Both the position numbers and the translations under genes were made by a program. Shown one piece after another: positions 18,617-27,612 of a stretch of DNA of 64,000 bases; the stretch's first letter is position 1, and every line of letters begins with the position of its first letter. The notes under the pieces are model-generated. The model ran no database searches. It saw only the letters and a list, made by a program, of their open reading frames with translations, and was not told the origin of the DNA. The DNA is from Alteripontixanthobacter muriae (GTDB lineage Bacteria; Pseudomonadota; Alphaproteobacteria; Sphingomonadales; Sphingomonadaceae), in the NCBI RefSeq assembly GCF_013336795.1, contig NZ_JAAFZT010000006.1, positions 1 to 64,000 of the forward strand. The letters run 5' to 3'.

Positions 18617-18828
18617 GCATTTCCCCGGAAAGCTGCTGGTCTGGCAAGACCGGCACTGTGGTCCGGTGGCGCCTAGCCGCAAGTGCGCCGGAAGGGAAGG
18701 ACGGCGCGCTCCTTCAGGGGGTGTTTAGGAAATCGAAATGGTTTCGACGATATTCACCATTTCCGACAAGGCGGCATCTACCAATTTCTGGCTAATGCAG
18801 CCCCACACGAAGGATCAAGGGACGGGGC

Positions 18829-20349
18829 ATGAGCGCATTCGGACGGAAAAACGGGCCGGCAGGTATGAAGCCGGGCGGACGGCCATCCTTCGGAGTTGCC
18901 AAGCCCATGCGGGGCGGCAGCGGCAAACCCGCGTCGCCCGACAGCGGGGGCGAACAATTTCCGCCCCTCCCTGGCGAGGGTGCCATTCCCGAAACGCCTT
19001 CCATCGCGAATGACCGCAATGCAGATGCGATGACACGTTTGGCCGATCGGGCCAACAATGTTCACGAGCAGGTGGAAGTCGGCGGGTTCGAGGCCAGCGT
19101 CCACAAGATCAAGGAACAGGTCCTGCCGCGGCTGCTGGAACGCGTGGACCCTGAAGCTGCCGCGACTCTGACGAAAGAGGAACTGTCCGAAGAATTTCGC
19201 CCGATCATTCTGGAAGTTCTCGCCGAACTGAAGGTTACGCTGAACCGCCGCGAACAATTCGCGCTGGAAAAGGTGCTGATCGACGAATTGCTCGGCTTTG
19301 GTCCGCTGGAAGAATTGCTCAACGATCCCGATATTTCCGACATCATGGTCAACGGCCCTGACCAGACCTATATCGAGAAAAAGGGCAAGCTGGTCATGGC
19401 GCCGATCCGGTTCCGTGACGAACAGCACCTGTTTCAGATTGCCCAACGCATCGTGAACCAGGTCGGCCGCCGCGTCGACCAGACCACGCCGCTGGCCGAT
19501 GCCCGCCTTAAAGACGGCAGCCGTGTTAACGTAATCGTGCCGCCGCTTTCGCTGCGCGGTACGGCCATCTCCATTCGTAAGTTCTCGGAAAAGCCGATCA
19601 CGATCGACATGCTCAAGGATTTCGGTTCGATGAGCGACAAGATGGCGACGGCGCTGAAGATTGCCGGTGCCTGCCGGATGAATGTGGTCATTTCGGGCGG
19701 CACCGGTTCCGGCAAGACAACCATGCTCAACGCCCTGTCGAAGATGATCGATCCGGGCGAACGGGTGCTGACCATCGAGGATGCGGCCGAGCTTCGCCTG
19801 CAGCAGCCCCACTGGCTGCCGCTGGAAACGCGCCCTCCGAACCTCGAAGGTCAGGGCGCGATCACCATCGGCGACCTGGTCAAGAACGCCCTGCGTATGC
19901 GGCCCGACCGCATCATCCTGGGCGAAATTCGCGGCGCGGAATGTTTCGATCTTCTCGCGGCCATGAACACCGGCCATGATGGCTCCATGTGTACGCTTCA
20001 CGCCAACAGCCCGCGCGAATGCCTCGGCCGTATGGAAAACATGATCCTGATGGGCGACATCAAGATTCCCAAGGAAGCCATCAGCCGCCAGATTGCCGAA
20101 TCGGTCGATCTGATCGTACAGGTCAAACGTCTTCGCGACGGTTCTCGCCGCACGACCAACATCACCGAGGTCATCGGTATGGAAGGCGACGTCATCGTCA
20201 CGCAGGAACTGTTCAAGTTCGAATATCTGGACGAAGGCGAGGACGGCAAGATCATGGGCGAATATCGCAGTTCCGGCCTGCGCCCCTACACGCTTGAAAA
20301 AGCACGCCAGTTCGGGTTCGATCAGGCGTTCCTGGAAGCGTGCCTCTGA
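18829..20349 (+). CDS. cpaF: CpaF-type secretion ATPase
   Basis: 506 residues. A Gly/Pro-rich disordered lead (1-60) precedes the CpaF N-terminal domain and a RecA-like ATPase core with Walker A GGTGSGKT at about 290-297, 'VLTIEDAAEL', the Asp/Glu-rich 'RMRPDRIILGEIRG' and the His box 'TGHDGSMCTLHAN'. CpaF powers assembly of Flp/Tad pili in a complex with CpaE and TadB/TadC. No other tad/cpa gene is encoded within the flanking 10 kb, so here it is an orphan. AGGGACGG lies upstream of the ATG. Confidence 0.93.
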   Translation: MSAFGRKNGPAGMKPGGRPSFGVAKPMRGGSGKPASPDSGGEQFPPLPGEGAIPETPSIANDRNADAMTRLADRANNVHEQVEVGGFEASVHKIKEQVLPRLLERVDPEAAATLTKEELSEEFRPIILEVLAELKVTLNRREQFALEKVLIDELLGFGPLEELLNDPDISDIMVNGPDQTYIEKKGKLVMAPIRFRDEQHLFQIAQRIVNQVGRRVDQTTPLADARLKDGSRVNVIVPPLSLRGTAISIRKFSEKPITIDMLKDFGSMSDKMATALKIAGACRMNVVISGGTGSGKTTMLNALSKMIDPGERVLTIEDAAELRLQQPHWLPLETRPPNLEGQGAITIGDLVKNALRMRPDRIILGEIRGAECFDLLAAMNTGHDGSMCTLHANSPRECLGRMENMILMGDIKIPKEAISRQIAESVDLIVQVKRLRDGSRRTTNITEVIGMEGDVIVTQELFKFEYLDEGEDGKIMGEYRSSGLRPYTLEKARQFGFDQAFLEACL

Positions 20350-20358
20350 CGAGACAGG

Positions 20359-20589
20359 TCAGCCCGTAATCAGCCCCTTTACGGACAGGGTGAGGAAAGC
20401 CGCGGCCATAACGCCGCTGACCAGGAACAGCCCGGTCCAAGGCACCCACCCGACCTGATCGATCCGGTTACGGCGAAGACGCCGACGTTCGCCCAGCAGC
20501 GCCATCAGCGCCAAGGCGATGAAGGCGATGCCCCACAGGCCCAGGATCTCGGCATCGCTTGCGAAGGTCAGGTCGGTCGTAAGCCCCAT
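20359..20589 (-). CDS. Small two-span membrane protein, 76 aa
   Basis: Two hydrophobic segments (about 15-33 and 51-72) flank a strongly basic loop 'GERRRLRRNRIDQVGWVP'. By the positive-inside rule both ends face the periplasm. No family with a known function is recognised; similar short proteins are common in Sphingomonadales. The gene converges with cpaF, whose stop is nine bases away. Confidence 0.65.
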   Translation of the reverse strand: MGLTTDLTFASDAEILGLWGIAFIALALMALLGERRRLRRNRIDQVGWVPWTGLFLVSGVMAAAFLTLSVKGLITG

Positions 20590-20693
20590 GTCCCGCGCGA
20601 TATGGACACAAGCGACACCTTGAACAAGCCAGTACGCGGCTAAACCGCCTGCACCGCGACAGGTCCGCGGTTGAATGCAAGGGGATCGCGCCT

Positions 20694-21614
20694 ATGGCGG
20701 TCGGCATGGACGGATCTGTCGCGCTTCCACGCCCTCTCCTTGCCCTTGTCCTGCGCCTCGCGACGGCGCTGGCGCTTGCCACCATGTCGATGCTGGTCAA
20801 GCTGGCGGCCTCGCGCGGTGTTCATCTGGCCGAACTGGTGTTCTGGCGGCAGGCGCTGACCTTCTGCCTGATCGCCGGCTGGCTGGCTGTAGTGGGGCGC
20901 CTGGCCAGTGTGCGAACCAAGCGGATCGGAGCTCATTTTCGCCGCTCCATCTACGGCATAATCGGCATGGGCTTCGTCTATGGCGCCGTCATCCTGCTGC
21001 CCCTGGCGGAAGCGACCACGATCAGCTTCACCACACCGGTGTTCGCGGTTCTGCTGGCGATGATCCTGTTTCGCGAAAAGATCGGCGTCTATCGCTGGAT
21101 GGCAATCGCTCTCGGCTTTGCCGGCGTACTCTTCGTAACTCGGCCCGGAGGCGGCGCGATCGACCCGCTCGGGCTGGCTGTCGGACTGGTTGCTGCCTTT
21201 CTGGTCGCTCTCATCTCGCTCCAGATCCAGGATCTGAACAAGACCGAGACGCCCTTTTCCATCATCTTCTGGTTCACGGCCATGACTGCCCCGTTGGCGG
21301 CCATTGCCCTGCCCTTCGTCATCGGACCGCATGACGCACTGACCTGGGCGATAATCGGCGGCATGGCGCTTTGCGGTGCCGTGGCGCAAATGCTGCTGAC
21401 GAGCAGCCTGCGCTATGGCTCGGCAGCAACGATCATCGTGATGGATTATACGGCACTGATCTGGGCGACGCTGTACGGCTGGTTCGTTTTCGACAATCTG
21501 CCGCCCGTCACCCTGTGGCTGGGCGCCCCGCTGATCGTCGCTGCCGGGCTCACCATTACACTGCGCGAACATCGTCTTTCGCGGAAGAAGAAAGCCACTT
21601 CACTGGAACTCTAG
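20694..21614 (+). CDS. EamA/DMT family transporter
   Basis: 306 residues with ten hydrophobic segments in two EamA repeats. 'LAEATTISFTTPVFAVLLAM' marks the first repeat and 'YGSAATIIVMDYTALIWATLYG' the second, ending in a basic tail (REHRLSRKKK). Substrate unknown. AAGGGGAT precedes the ATG at 20694. It is related in fold, but not closely in sequence, to the EamA protein encoded at 17.7 kb. It is followed by the entericidin gene on the same strand. Confidence 0.88.
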   Translation: MAVGMDGSVALPRPLLALVLRLATALALATMSMLVKLAASRGVHLAELVFWRQALTFCLIAGWLAVVGRLASVRTKRIGAHFRRSIYGIIGMGFVYGAVILLPLAEATTISFTTPVFAVLLAMILFREKIGVYRWMAIALGFAGVLFVTRPGGGAIDPLGLAVGLVAAFLVALISLQIQDLNKTETPFSIIFWFTAMTAPLAAIALPFVIGPHDALTWAIIGGMALCGAVAQMLLTSSLRYGSAATIIVMDYTALIWATLYGWFVFDNLPPVTLWLGAPLIVAAGLTITLREHRLSRKKKATSLEL

Positions 21615-21676
21615 GAACCTACAGCAGTATAATGCGTTCAATTCGCGGCACTTAAAACGATAAATCGGAGGAATAA

Positions 21677-21805
21677 ATGGTACGCAAACTCATCCTGACA
21701 TTCGGCATTTCCGTTCTCTCGCTCGGCGCGGCCGCATGCAACACCATCGACGGCGCTGGCGAAGACATTGAATCCGTCGCCGACGAGGTTGACGAAGAAT
21801 TGTAA
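21677..21805 (+). CDS. Entericidin A/B family lipoprotein, 42 aa
   Basis: This very short gene has GGAGGA at 21667-21672 just before the ATG. The peptide is a lipoprotein precursor: MVRKLILTFGISVLSLGA, then AACNTIDGAG with the lipobox Cys at residue 22, then a short acidic tail ending DEEL. 'ACNTIDGAGEDIES' is the entericidin signature (CNTxxGxGxDI). Entericidins are tiny cell-envelope lipoproteins; EcnA/EcnB of E. coli form an antidote/toxin pair, but single copies like this one have no proven role. A hairpin follows. Confidence 0.88.
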   Translation: MVRKLILTFGISVLSLGAAACNTIDGAGEDIESVADEVDEEL

Positions 21806-21833
21806 GTCGCGCGAAATTCGCGAACGACGAAAC

Positions 21834-21861
21834 AGCGCTCGCCGGCTTACCGGCGGGCGCT
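21834..21861 (+). terminator. Hairpin after the entericidin gene
   Basis: The stem pairs AGCGC-T-CGCCGG with CCGGCG-G-GCGCT (one T-G pair) around the loop CTTA. Only a short T-run follows, so it is a probable but weak terminator. Confidence 0.55.
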
Positions 21862-21912
21862 TCGCAGTTTGGCGCTCTGCATTGAAGCAAGCCGCTGCCG
21901 CTCAAAGTGCAA

Positions 21913-22369
21913 TCAAGCGGCTGCAGACTTCCTGGCCCGTTTTTCCCGCACAATCAACCAGATGAACAGGCCGAGCGGCCCGGCCAGGAAAGTTGCGAGC
22001 AGGATCGGAACCTGCACCCATCGCGCAAAGTCCTTCGCATCGGCATCGCGCGCAATCCAGAGGCCTGCGAACAGGTCGAACGCCAGATAGTGAGTCCAGC
22101 CAAGGACGATGCCTCCATCCGACAGGAACAGCTGGAGAAGCCCTTCGATGGAATAACTGAAGCCGTGTTGTTCGAAGCCCGACACGGGAACGGGATCAAC
22201 CATCTGTGTCAGCAGGGCGACGAGCATCGCGACATAGGCGAAGCAAAGCATCATCACGCCGCCATAAAAGCACCAGCGCCATCGGCAGTGGCCTGCGCGG
22301 CAGCACGATCAGGGTGAACCAGCCTGCCAGAGCGATCCAGTTGGTAATTGCGAAGATGGTCTGCCACAT
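21913..22369 (-). pseudogene. ABA4-like (DUF4281) membrane protein gene, frameshifted
   Basis: A complete ABA4-like protein of about 151 residues can be read if one base is removed. From the ATG at 22369 the first frame gives MWQTIFAITNWIALAGWF and continues to MALVL. The second frame then resumes YGGVMMLCFAYVAMLVALL and runs to the stop at 21913, with the family block 'GWTHYLAFDLFAGLWIARD'. The shift falls at a run of four T on the coding strand (AAAA at 22266-22269). The total, 457 bases, is one more than a multiple of three. Four membrane segments are expected. Plant ABA4 acts in neoxanthin synthesis; the bacterial role is unknown. It may be a real mutation or a homopolymer sequencing error. 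Confidence 0.7.
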
Positions 22370-22383
22370 GTGAAGGCTGTCTT

Positions 22384-23061
22384 CTACAATTCTCGAGCCG
22401 CACGCATTATCGCGTCATGCTGATGGCGAAAGCGGCCTGCCGTCTTCCGCCGCGACAAGGCCAGCGCGGCCCTAGCAACCGCGGTGGCTTCTATGGAACG
22501 AAGCCTGCGCAGGCGACCATGCAGAAAAAGGTCCGCGACGGGGCCGAGAAGCGCTGCAGCACGCTCTGCAGGGCGAACATCTCCGTCGCGCCTGCCGCGC
22601 AGCAGGCCGGGCTGAAGAATGTCGACACGCTTGAACCCGAGCCGCATCACCCCCTCCTCCACCTCGCCCTTCACACGCAGGTAGAAATTTCGGCTCTGCG
22701 TGCTTGCACCCACCGCGCTGACCAGGACAAGATGCTGTGCCCCGCTCTCTTGCGCAGCACGGGCGGTTTCCAGAACCAGATCTTGGTCGATGCTGCGAAA
22801 GATTGCGCGATCGCCGCCGCATTTGGCGATAGTGGTGCCCAAGGCACAGATCAGCGCGGCGGGGCGTTGATCACGCAGCAATCTGCTCCAGCTTTGCGGC
22901 TGGGCGACGAGCAGTTCCATCCGCACACCTGCCGGTAAGGGCACCTCGCGCCGCGCAATACCGACGAGGTGGACATCGTCAGCGCCCACTGCTGCCTGAA
23001 TGACGCAGCGCCCAATCAATCCGGTAGCCCCGAGCAGCGCCACGCGCGTGGCATCAGACAT
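22384..23061 (-). CDS. NAD(P)-binding Rossmann-fold protein (NmrA/TIP30-like)
   Basis: 225 residues. The N-terminal dinucleotide loop '[12 protein letters not shown]' (GxxGxxG) is at about residues 9-20. '[12 protein letters not shown]' and '[11 protein letters not shown]' follow, as in atypical short-chain dehydrogenases of the TIP30/NmrA type. '[13 protein letters not shown]' supplies the YxxxK-like pair (Y and K four residues apart). Substrate unknown. The ATG at 23061 lies eight bases inside the end of the dGTPase-like gene, so the two are probably co-translated. Confidence 0.8.
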   Translation of the reverse strand: MSDATRVALLGATGLIGRCVIQAAVGADDVHLVGIARREVPLPAGVRMELLVAQPQSWSRLLRDQRPAALICALGTTIAKCGGDRAIFRSIDQDLVLETARAAQESGAQHLVLVSAVGASTQSRNFYLRVKGEVEEGVMRLGFKRVDILQPGLLRGRRDGDVRPAERAAALLGPVADLFLHGRLRRLRSIEATAVARAALALSRRKTAGRFRHQHDAIMRAAREL

Positions 23062-24223
23062 TACTCAGGCCGTCCGGTCGAACCCCATAGATTTCCGCGC
23101 AGCGTTCGATTGCGAAACGATCAGTCATTCCAGCCACGAAATCCGCGATGTGGCGGCTGCGCATGGGTTCCAATTCGGGCAGATTGCCCAACCAGTCCCT
23201 CGGTAGCAGGGAGGCATCCTGCGCATAAGCCGCAAACAACCGGGCGACGACATCTCGAGCCTTCTCGGCAGTTTCGCGCTGTTCGGGGTGCAGGTAAAGA
23301 CGCTCGTACATGAACGCCTTCAATCGGCGCTCCTGCGCCGCCACTTCCGGCGAAAAGCGGGCGATGGCCTGGTCGGCCTCCCGAACCGCTTCGACGGACG
23401 ATATGTTCTTGGCCTTCAGCATACTGCGGGTGGTGGCGATCACATCATTCACCATGATCCCGATCTGGCTGCGTACGAGCTCCCGCAACTTGCGCTCATG
23501 CGGGGCATCTGGGAAGCGCCGGTCGACTTCTCGCCACTGATCCGCCACGAAATCCAGCATCAGCAGATCGTCCAGATCGAGAAAACCTGCCCGCAGCCCG
23601 TCGTCGATATCGTGATTGTCGTAAGCGATGTCGTCTGCAATCGCTGCCACCTGCGCCTCCAGCGATGGCAATTGGCCTAGCGACAGCGGGAAGGCATCAT
23701 TCAATTCCGCCAATGCCCAACCGGGTGTGGAAACCGGACCGTTATGCTTCGCCAGCCCTTCCAGAACCTCCCAGCTCAGGTTCAGCCCCTCGTGATCGGG
23801 ATAGGGACTCTCCAGGCGCATCAGCACCCGAAGTGTGTGGGCGTTATGGTCGAAACCGCCGTGCCGAGCCATGGAATCCGACAGCGCATCCTCGCCTGCA
23901 TGGCCGAAGGGCGGGTGGCCGATGTCATGTGCGAGGCAAAGCGCCTCGGTTAGATCCTCGTCGAGGCCAAGGGTCCGGGCGATCACGCGGCCGACTTGCG
24001 AAACCTCGAGGCTATGCGTCAGCCGGGTACGGTAATGATCCCCATCCGGCGCGATGAAGACCTGTGTCTTCCCGCGTAACCGGCGGAAAGCGATTGAATG
24101 AATGATGCGGTCGCGGTCACGCTGAAATTCGCTGCGCGGGCCCCGCGCACCGCCCCGAGCGGCTGGCAATTCGCGGCCACGTGAGCGGGCAGGATCGGCA
24201 GCGTAGGGAGCTCGGTTCGACAC
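23054..24223 (-). CDS. dgt: Deoxyguanosinetriphosphate triphosphohydrolase-like protein
   Basis: 389 residues. An HD-domain hydrolase that removes triphosphate from dGTP or other dNTPs. Metal ligands are visible in '[15 protein letters not shown]' (His), '[16 protein letters not shown]' (HD) and '[13 protein letters not shown]' (Asp). '[17 protein letters not shown]' is a dGTPase signature. The length and the lack of an insert fit the type 2 dGTPase-like proteins of alphaproteobacteria. The Arg/Gly-rich N-terminus precedes the domain. It overlaps the downstream NAD(P)-binding gene. Confidence 0.93.
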   Translation of the reverse strand: MSNRAPYAADPARSRGRELPAARGGARGPRSEFQRDRDRIIHSIAFRRLRGKTQVFIAPDGDHYRTRLTHSLEVSQVGRVIARTLGLDEDLTEALCLAHDIGHPPFGHAGEDALSDSMARHGGFDHNAHTLRVLMRLESPYPDHEGLNLSWEVLEGLAKHNGPVSTPGWALAELNDAFPLSLGQLPSLEAQVAAIADDIAYDNHDIDDGLRAGFLDLDDLLMLDFVADQWREVDRRFPDAPHERKLRELVRSQIGIMVNDVIATTRSMLKAKNISSVEAVREADQAIARFSPEVAAQERRLKAFMYERLYLHPEQRETAEKARDVVARLFAAYAQDASLLPRDWLGNLPELEPMRSRHIADFVAGMTDRFAIERCAEIYGVRPDGLSNV

Positions 24224-24353
24224 CGCGCCGGTCTAGGGTGGCAAACTCAGACCGACAACGGGAACAATCGGGCAACATCAACCGAATAACCGGAAGAACG
24301 GTCCTGCGCCAAGGCCATCAGCCGTCGGCTAGAGCGATCCTCGTCTTGAGCTA

Positions 24354-25070
24354 CTAAGCTTCATCGGCAATGGCGAAGCTGTCGCTCATCATCCAGTCCG
24401 CCGCCGCTTCGCAATGTATGCGCGTGGAATCGAAAATTGGCAGGACATTGGCGTCGACATCGACAACGAGTTCCAGCTCGGTACACGCCAGCACGATAGC
24501 GTCGGCACCGTCCTGTTCCTTTCGCGTGATGATCGTCTTCAATGCGCGTTCCGCGTCGCGGGTGACGCGGCCGAGCATCAATTCCTTGTTGATTACGCCG
24601 TCGACCATTTCGACCGTGTCCATGTCTGGCGCGGTCAGATCAACACCGTGGGATACCAGCCGCTGCCGGTAGAAGCTTTCCGTCATCACATCCCGCGTGC
24701 CGATCAGGGCGGCGGTTTTCACTTTGCGAGCCGCCATGGCTTCGCCGACGCTTTCGGCAATATGGATCACCGGCACCTGCACAGCGGCGGCGACCTTGTC
24801 ATAAACGCGATGCATCGAATTCGCGCCGATCAGGATTGCGCCTGCTCCGGCCTGCTCCAGACGGCGGGCGGATTCCGCCAGGATGCCTGCCGCGCGGTCC
24901 CAGTCCGCATCGCTTTCGAGCCCGTAAAGATCCGTCATGTCGAGGCTGTCAATGACAAGCGGCGCACTGGCCAGCTTCGTCAGCCTGCTCTGGACGATCT
25001 TGTTGATCCGTTCGTAATAGGTCCGGGTCGCCACCCAGCTCATGCCGCCGATAATGCCCAGTTTTCGCAA
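24354..25070 (-). CDS. Aspartate/glutamate racemase family protein, altered active site
   Basis: 238 residues from TTG at 25070, chosen because AGGGGA lies eight bases upstream and the product then starts as the family does (xRKLGIIGGMSW). A GTG at 25139 would add 23 polar residues. Signatures are 'GGMSWVATRTYY', 'LIGTRDVMTESFY' and 'VLACTELELVV'. The second catalytic Cys is present in the last motif. The first, expected in a 'CTNTMH'-type motif, is replaced: the sequence reads GANSMH. The racemase fold is clear, but cofactor-free two-Cys racemisation looks unlikely. It stands alone. Confidence 0.85.
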   Translation of the reverse strand: MRKLGIIGGMSWVATRTYYERINKIVQSRLTKLASAPLVIDSLDMTDLYGLESDADWDRAAGILAESARRLEQAGAGAILIGANSMHRVYDKVAAAVQVPVIHIAESVGEAMAARKVKTAALIGTRDVMTESFYRQRLVSHGVDLTAPDMDTVEMVDGVINKELMLGRVTRDAERALKTIITRKEQDGADAIVLACTELELVVDVDANVLPIFDSTRIHCEAAADWMMSDSFAIADEA

Positions 25071-25323
25071 GAGGCGAATCCCCTGATGTTCTGATGTGGT
25101 CTGTGGGCTCTGCCCGGTGGTCGCATGCCTATAATGCACGACAGACGGTGTTTCTCCCGATCTGCCTCAAAAAGGTGAATGGATTGGGCAATCAGCGAGG
25201 ATGCACCAGGTAAATGCAACCCTGTAGCGTGCAGGTCCGTATAGTGTATGCTTCCCGCCGCAGTGGCCAGTGACCATTGTGAGTGGCCGCTCTGGCCGCG
25301 CCCAACATTCGGAGACTTGCCTG

Positions 25324-25740
25324 ATGCGGATGATTGCCCCCATACTCGCCGTCGGCCTCGCCATGCTGCCTGCCTCGGCCATGGCGGCACCCGCCAGCAT
25401 CGCCGGGAAATGGACGACCGACGATGGCCGGGCGGTCGTGGAATTCTATCGCTGCGGCAACGCGATGTGCGGCAGGATCACCGATTTCCTGGTCCCGGAA
25501 CCGGCAGGCGGCGTGCGCGACACGGAAAATCCGGATGCGGCGAAGCGATCACGCAAGCTCATGGGAATGCGCATCTTCTGGAACCTCGTTCCCGATGGCG
25601 ATCGTTATGAAGGCAAGGGCTACAGCCCTGAAGACGGCCGCTACTTCAACGCGGATGTCTACCGCAGCGGCAATTCCCTGAAGATCAAGGGCTGCATCGC
25701 CGCGTTTCTCTGCCGGTCGCAGACCTGGAAGCCTGCCTGA
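25324..25740 (+). CDS. DUF2147 family secreted protein
   Basis: 138 residues. A signal peptide (about 1-22, ending AMA) is followed by the DUF2147 beta fold: 'IAGKWTTDDGRAVVEFYRCG', 'CGRITDF', 'GKGYSPEDGRYFNADVY' and 'LKIKGCIAAFLCRSQTWKP'. Four Cys may form two disulfides. The family is periplasmic or outer-membrane linked with no settled function. A GGAG site precedes the ATG at 25324. It converges with the lipoprotein gene that ends the pnt operon. Confidence 0.87.
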   Translation: MRMIAPILAVGLAMLPASAMAAPASIAGKWTTDDGRAVVEFYRCGNAMCGRITDFLVPEPAGGVRDTENPDAAKRSRKLMGMRIFWNLVPDGDRYEGKGYSPEDGRYFNADVYRSGNSLKIKGCIAAFLCRSQTWKPA

Positions 25741-25762
25741 CCGGCAGCAGCACCCAAAGGGA

Positions 25763-26083
25763 TCAGTCGGCAAGGCCCGTGGCGCACAGGGCCGCGGAAC
25801 TGGCCGTGACACTGATGACCTCGGCATCGCCAACGTTGCGGACCCGCCGCACATAGCTGGCGAGATCCGTCGGCTCGCCCTCGCGCGCCTTCATCGCCTC
25901 CAGCTTGCGAAGCTGCTCGATGGTCAGGCGATCGACCATCCGGCCCGCCATGCAATCGGCGTTGCGTTCCGAAAGCCCGGCGTCGACCAGCGCGCCCTGC
26001 ACCCGGCTTTCCGCGACGGTCTGCACGCATCCGGCAGAAAGCAGGGCGGCAAGCGCGAGGGGCGCAAGGTAGATAAAGCGCAT
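25763..26083 (-). CDS. Putative lipoprotein, 106 aa, coupled to pntB
   Basis: The signal peptide MRFIYLAPLALAALLSAGC has a lipobox (LSAGC) with Cys at residue 19. The mature part is short and helical, with 'DAGLSERNADCMAGRMVDRLT', a pattern seen in small sphingomonad lipoproteins. Its ATG overlaps the TGA of pntB by one base (TGATG), so it is translated together with the transhydrogenase beta subunit. Function unknown; a link to the transhydrogenase is only inferred from the coupling. Confidence 0.75.
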   Translation of the reverse strand: MRFIYLAPLALAALLSAGCVQTVAESRVQGALVDAGLSERNADCMAGRMVDRLTIEQLRKLEAMKAREGEPTDLASYVRRVRNVGDAEVISVTASSAALCATGLAD

Positions 26084-27612
26084 CAGTCGAGCGCCTTAAC
26101 GATTTCTTCGACCATCTTTTTTGCATCCGAAAGCAGCATCATTGTCTGGTCCATATAGAACACCTCGTTATCGACGCCAGCATAACCCGCCCCGCCCATG
26201 CTTCGCTTGATGAACATGACCGTCTTCGCATTGCCGACGTCGAAGACGGGCATGCCGTAAATGGGTGAACCCTTGTCCGTCTTGGCGGCGGGGTTCACAA
26301 CATCGTTCGCCCCGATGATGAAGGCCACGTCCGCCTGAGCGAATTCGCTGTTGATGTCCTCAAGCTCGAAGACCTCGTCATAGGGCACATTCGCTTCGGC
26401 CAAGAGGACATTCATATGCCCTGGCATCCGGCCGGCGACGGGGTGAATGGCGTATTTCACATTGACGCCTTCCGCCTTCAGCATGTCGCCCATTTCGCGC
26501 AGAGCATGCTGGGCCTGTGCCACTGCCATGCCGTAGCCGGGAATGATGATGACGTTCTCCGCCTGTTTCAGCATGAAGGCCGCGTCCTCGGCGCTGCCGC
26601 GCTTCCAGGGCCGGTCGGTTTTCACCGCATCGCCCGAGGCGCCGCTGCTGTCCGCGCCGAAGCCGCCCGCGATGACCGAGATGAAACTGCGGTTCATCGC
26701 CCGGCACATGATGTAGGACAGGATCGCGCCGGACGAGCCGACGAGAGCGCCAGTAATGATCATCGCCGTATTGTGCAGGGTGAAGCCCATCGCCGCAGCC
26801 GCCCAACCGGAATAGCTGTTCAGCATGGAAACGACCACCGGCATGTCCGCCCCGCCGATCGGGATGATCAGCAGGAAGCCGACTATGAAGGCGAGAACCG
26901 TCAGCGCCGCGAAATATTCGCCCTGCGCGACATTGCCTGTGGCGAACAGCGCAGTGAGCACCACGATCGCGACGATGATGCCGAGATTGATGACATGGCG
27001 GCCCGGCAGCAGGATCGGCGCACCGCTCATCTTCCCGGCCAGCTTCAGGAAAGCGATTACCGATCCCGAAAAGGTGATGGCGCCGATGGCGACGCCAAGC
27101 GCCATCTCTATCCGGCTGGCAGCGGCAATCGTCGTGCCGATGCCGACGAGATTGCCCGCCTGGATGATGTCTCCCACGACCAGAAGATCGAACGCCGAAG
27201 GGTTGAGGAACGCTGCCCAGCCGACCAGCACGGCGGCAAGACCGACAAGGCTGTGAAAGGCAGCGACGAGTTGCGGCATGTCGGTCATGGCGATGCGCCG
27301 GGCGATCAGCCAGCCGATCCCGCCGCCCACTCCGATGGCGATCAGTGTTTCGCCCAAGCCCGCTATGTCATGCGTGACCAGCGTCGTGACGACTGCGATC
27401 AACATGCCCGCCATGCCAAAGCGGTTGCCCATGCGGCTGGTCGAGGGTGAGGACAGCCCGCGCAGAGCAAGGATGAACAACACGCCCGCGATCAGGTAAG
27501 CGAGCGCCACCCAGGGGTTCACCGCATGCGTGTTCATCATTTCCCCGATCTGCGGCAGCGCGGGCGGCGGCGGCAGATCGCCCTGCGGCGGCGGTGGCGG
27601 CAGAATGCTCAT
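26083..27612 (-). CDS. pntB: NAD(P) transhydrogenase subunit beta
   Basis: 509 residues. PntB carries the proton channel (about nine membrane spans, 25-270) and the NADP-binding domain III at the C-terminus with 'IIPGYGMAVAQAQHAL', 'AIHPVAGRMPGHMNVLLAEA' and 'IGANDVVNPAA'. With PntAA and PntAB it couples proton entry to NADPH formation. The start is the ATG at 27612, which overlaps the pntAB stop (ATGA). This gives an unusual proline-rich lead (about 24 residues, MSILPPPPPQGDLPPPPALP) before the usual start, MNTHAVNPWVALAYL. The lead may be real because the overlap favours it. Confidence 0.95.
   Translation of the reverse strand: MSILPPPPPQGDLPPPPALPQIGEMMNTHAVNPWVALAYLIAGVLFILALRGLSSPSTSRMGNRFGMAGMLIAVVTTLVTHDIAGLGETLIAIGVGGGIGWLIARRIAMTDMPQLVAAFHSLVGLAAVLVGWAAFLNPSAFDLLVVGDIIQAGNLVGIGTTIAAASRIEMALGVAIGAITFSGSVIAFLKLAGKMSGAPILLPGRHVINLGIIVAIVVLTALFATGNVAQGEYFAALTVLAFIVGFLLIIPIGGADMPVVVSMLNSYSGWAAAAMGFTLHNTAMIITGALVGSSGAILSYIMCRAMNRSFISVIAGGFGADSSGASGDAVKTDRPWKRGSAEDAAFMLKQAENVIIIPGYGMAVAQAQHALREMGDMLKAEGVNVKYAIHPVAGRMPGHMNVLLAEANVPYDEVFELEDINSEFAQADVAFIIGANDVVNPAAKTDKGSPIYGMPVFDVGNAKTVMFIKRSMGGAGYAGVDNEVFYMDQTMMLLSDAKKMVEEIVKALD

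Noticed and set aside
21677-21805. Entericidin toxin/antidote pair
   Set aside because: Only one entericidin-type gene is present, so the two-gene EcnA/EcnB arrangement is not supported.
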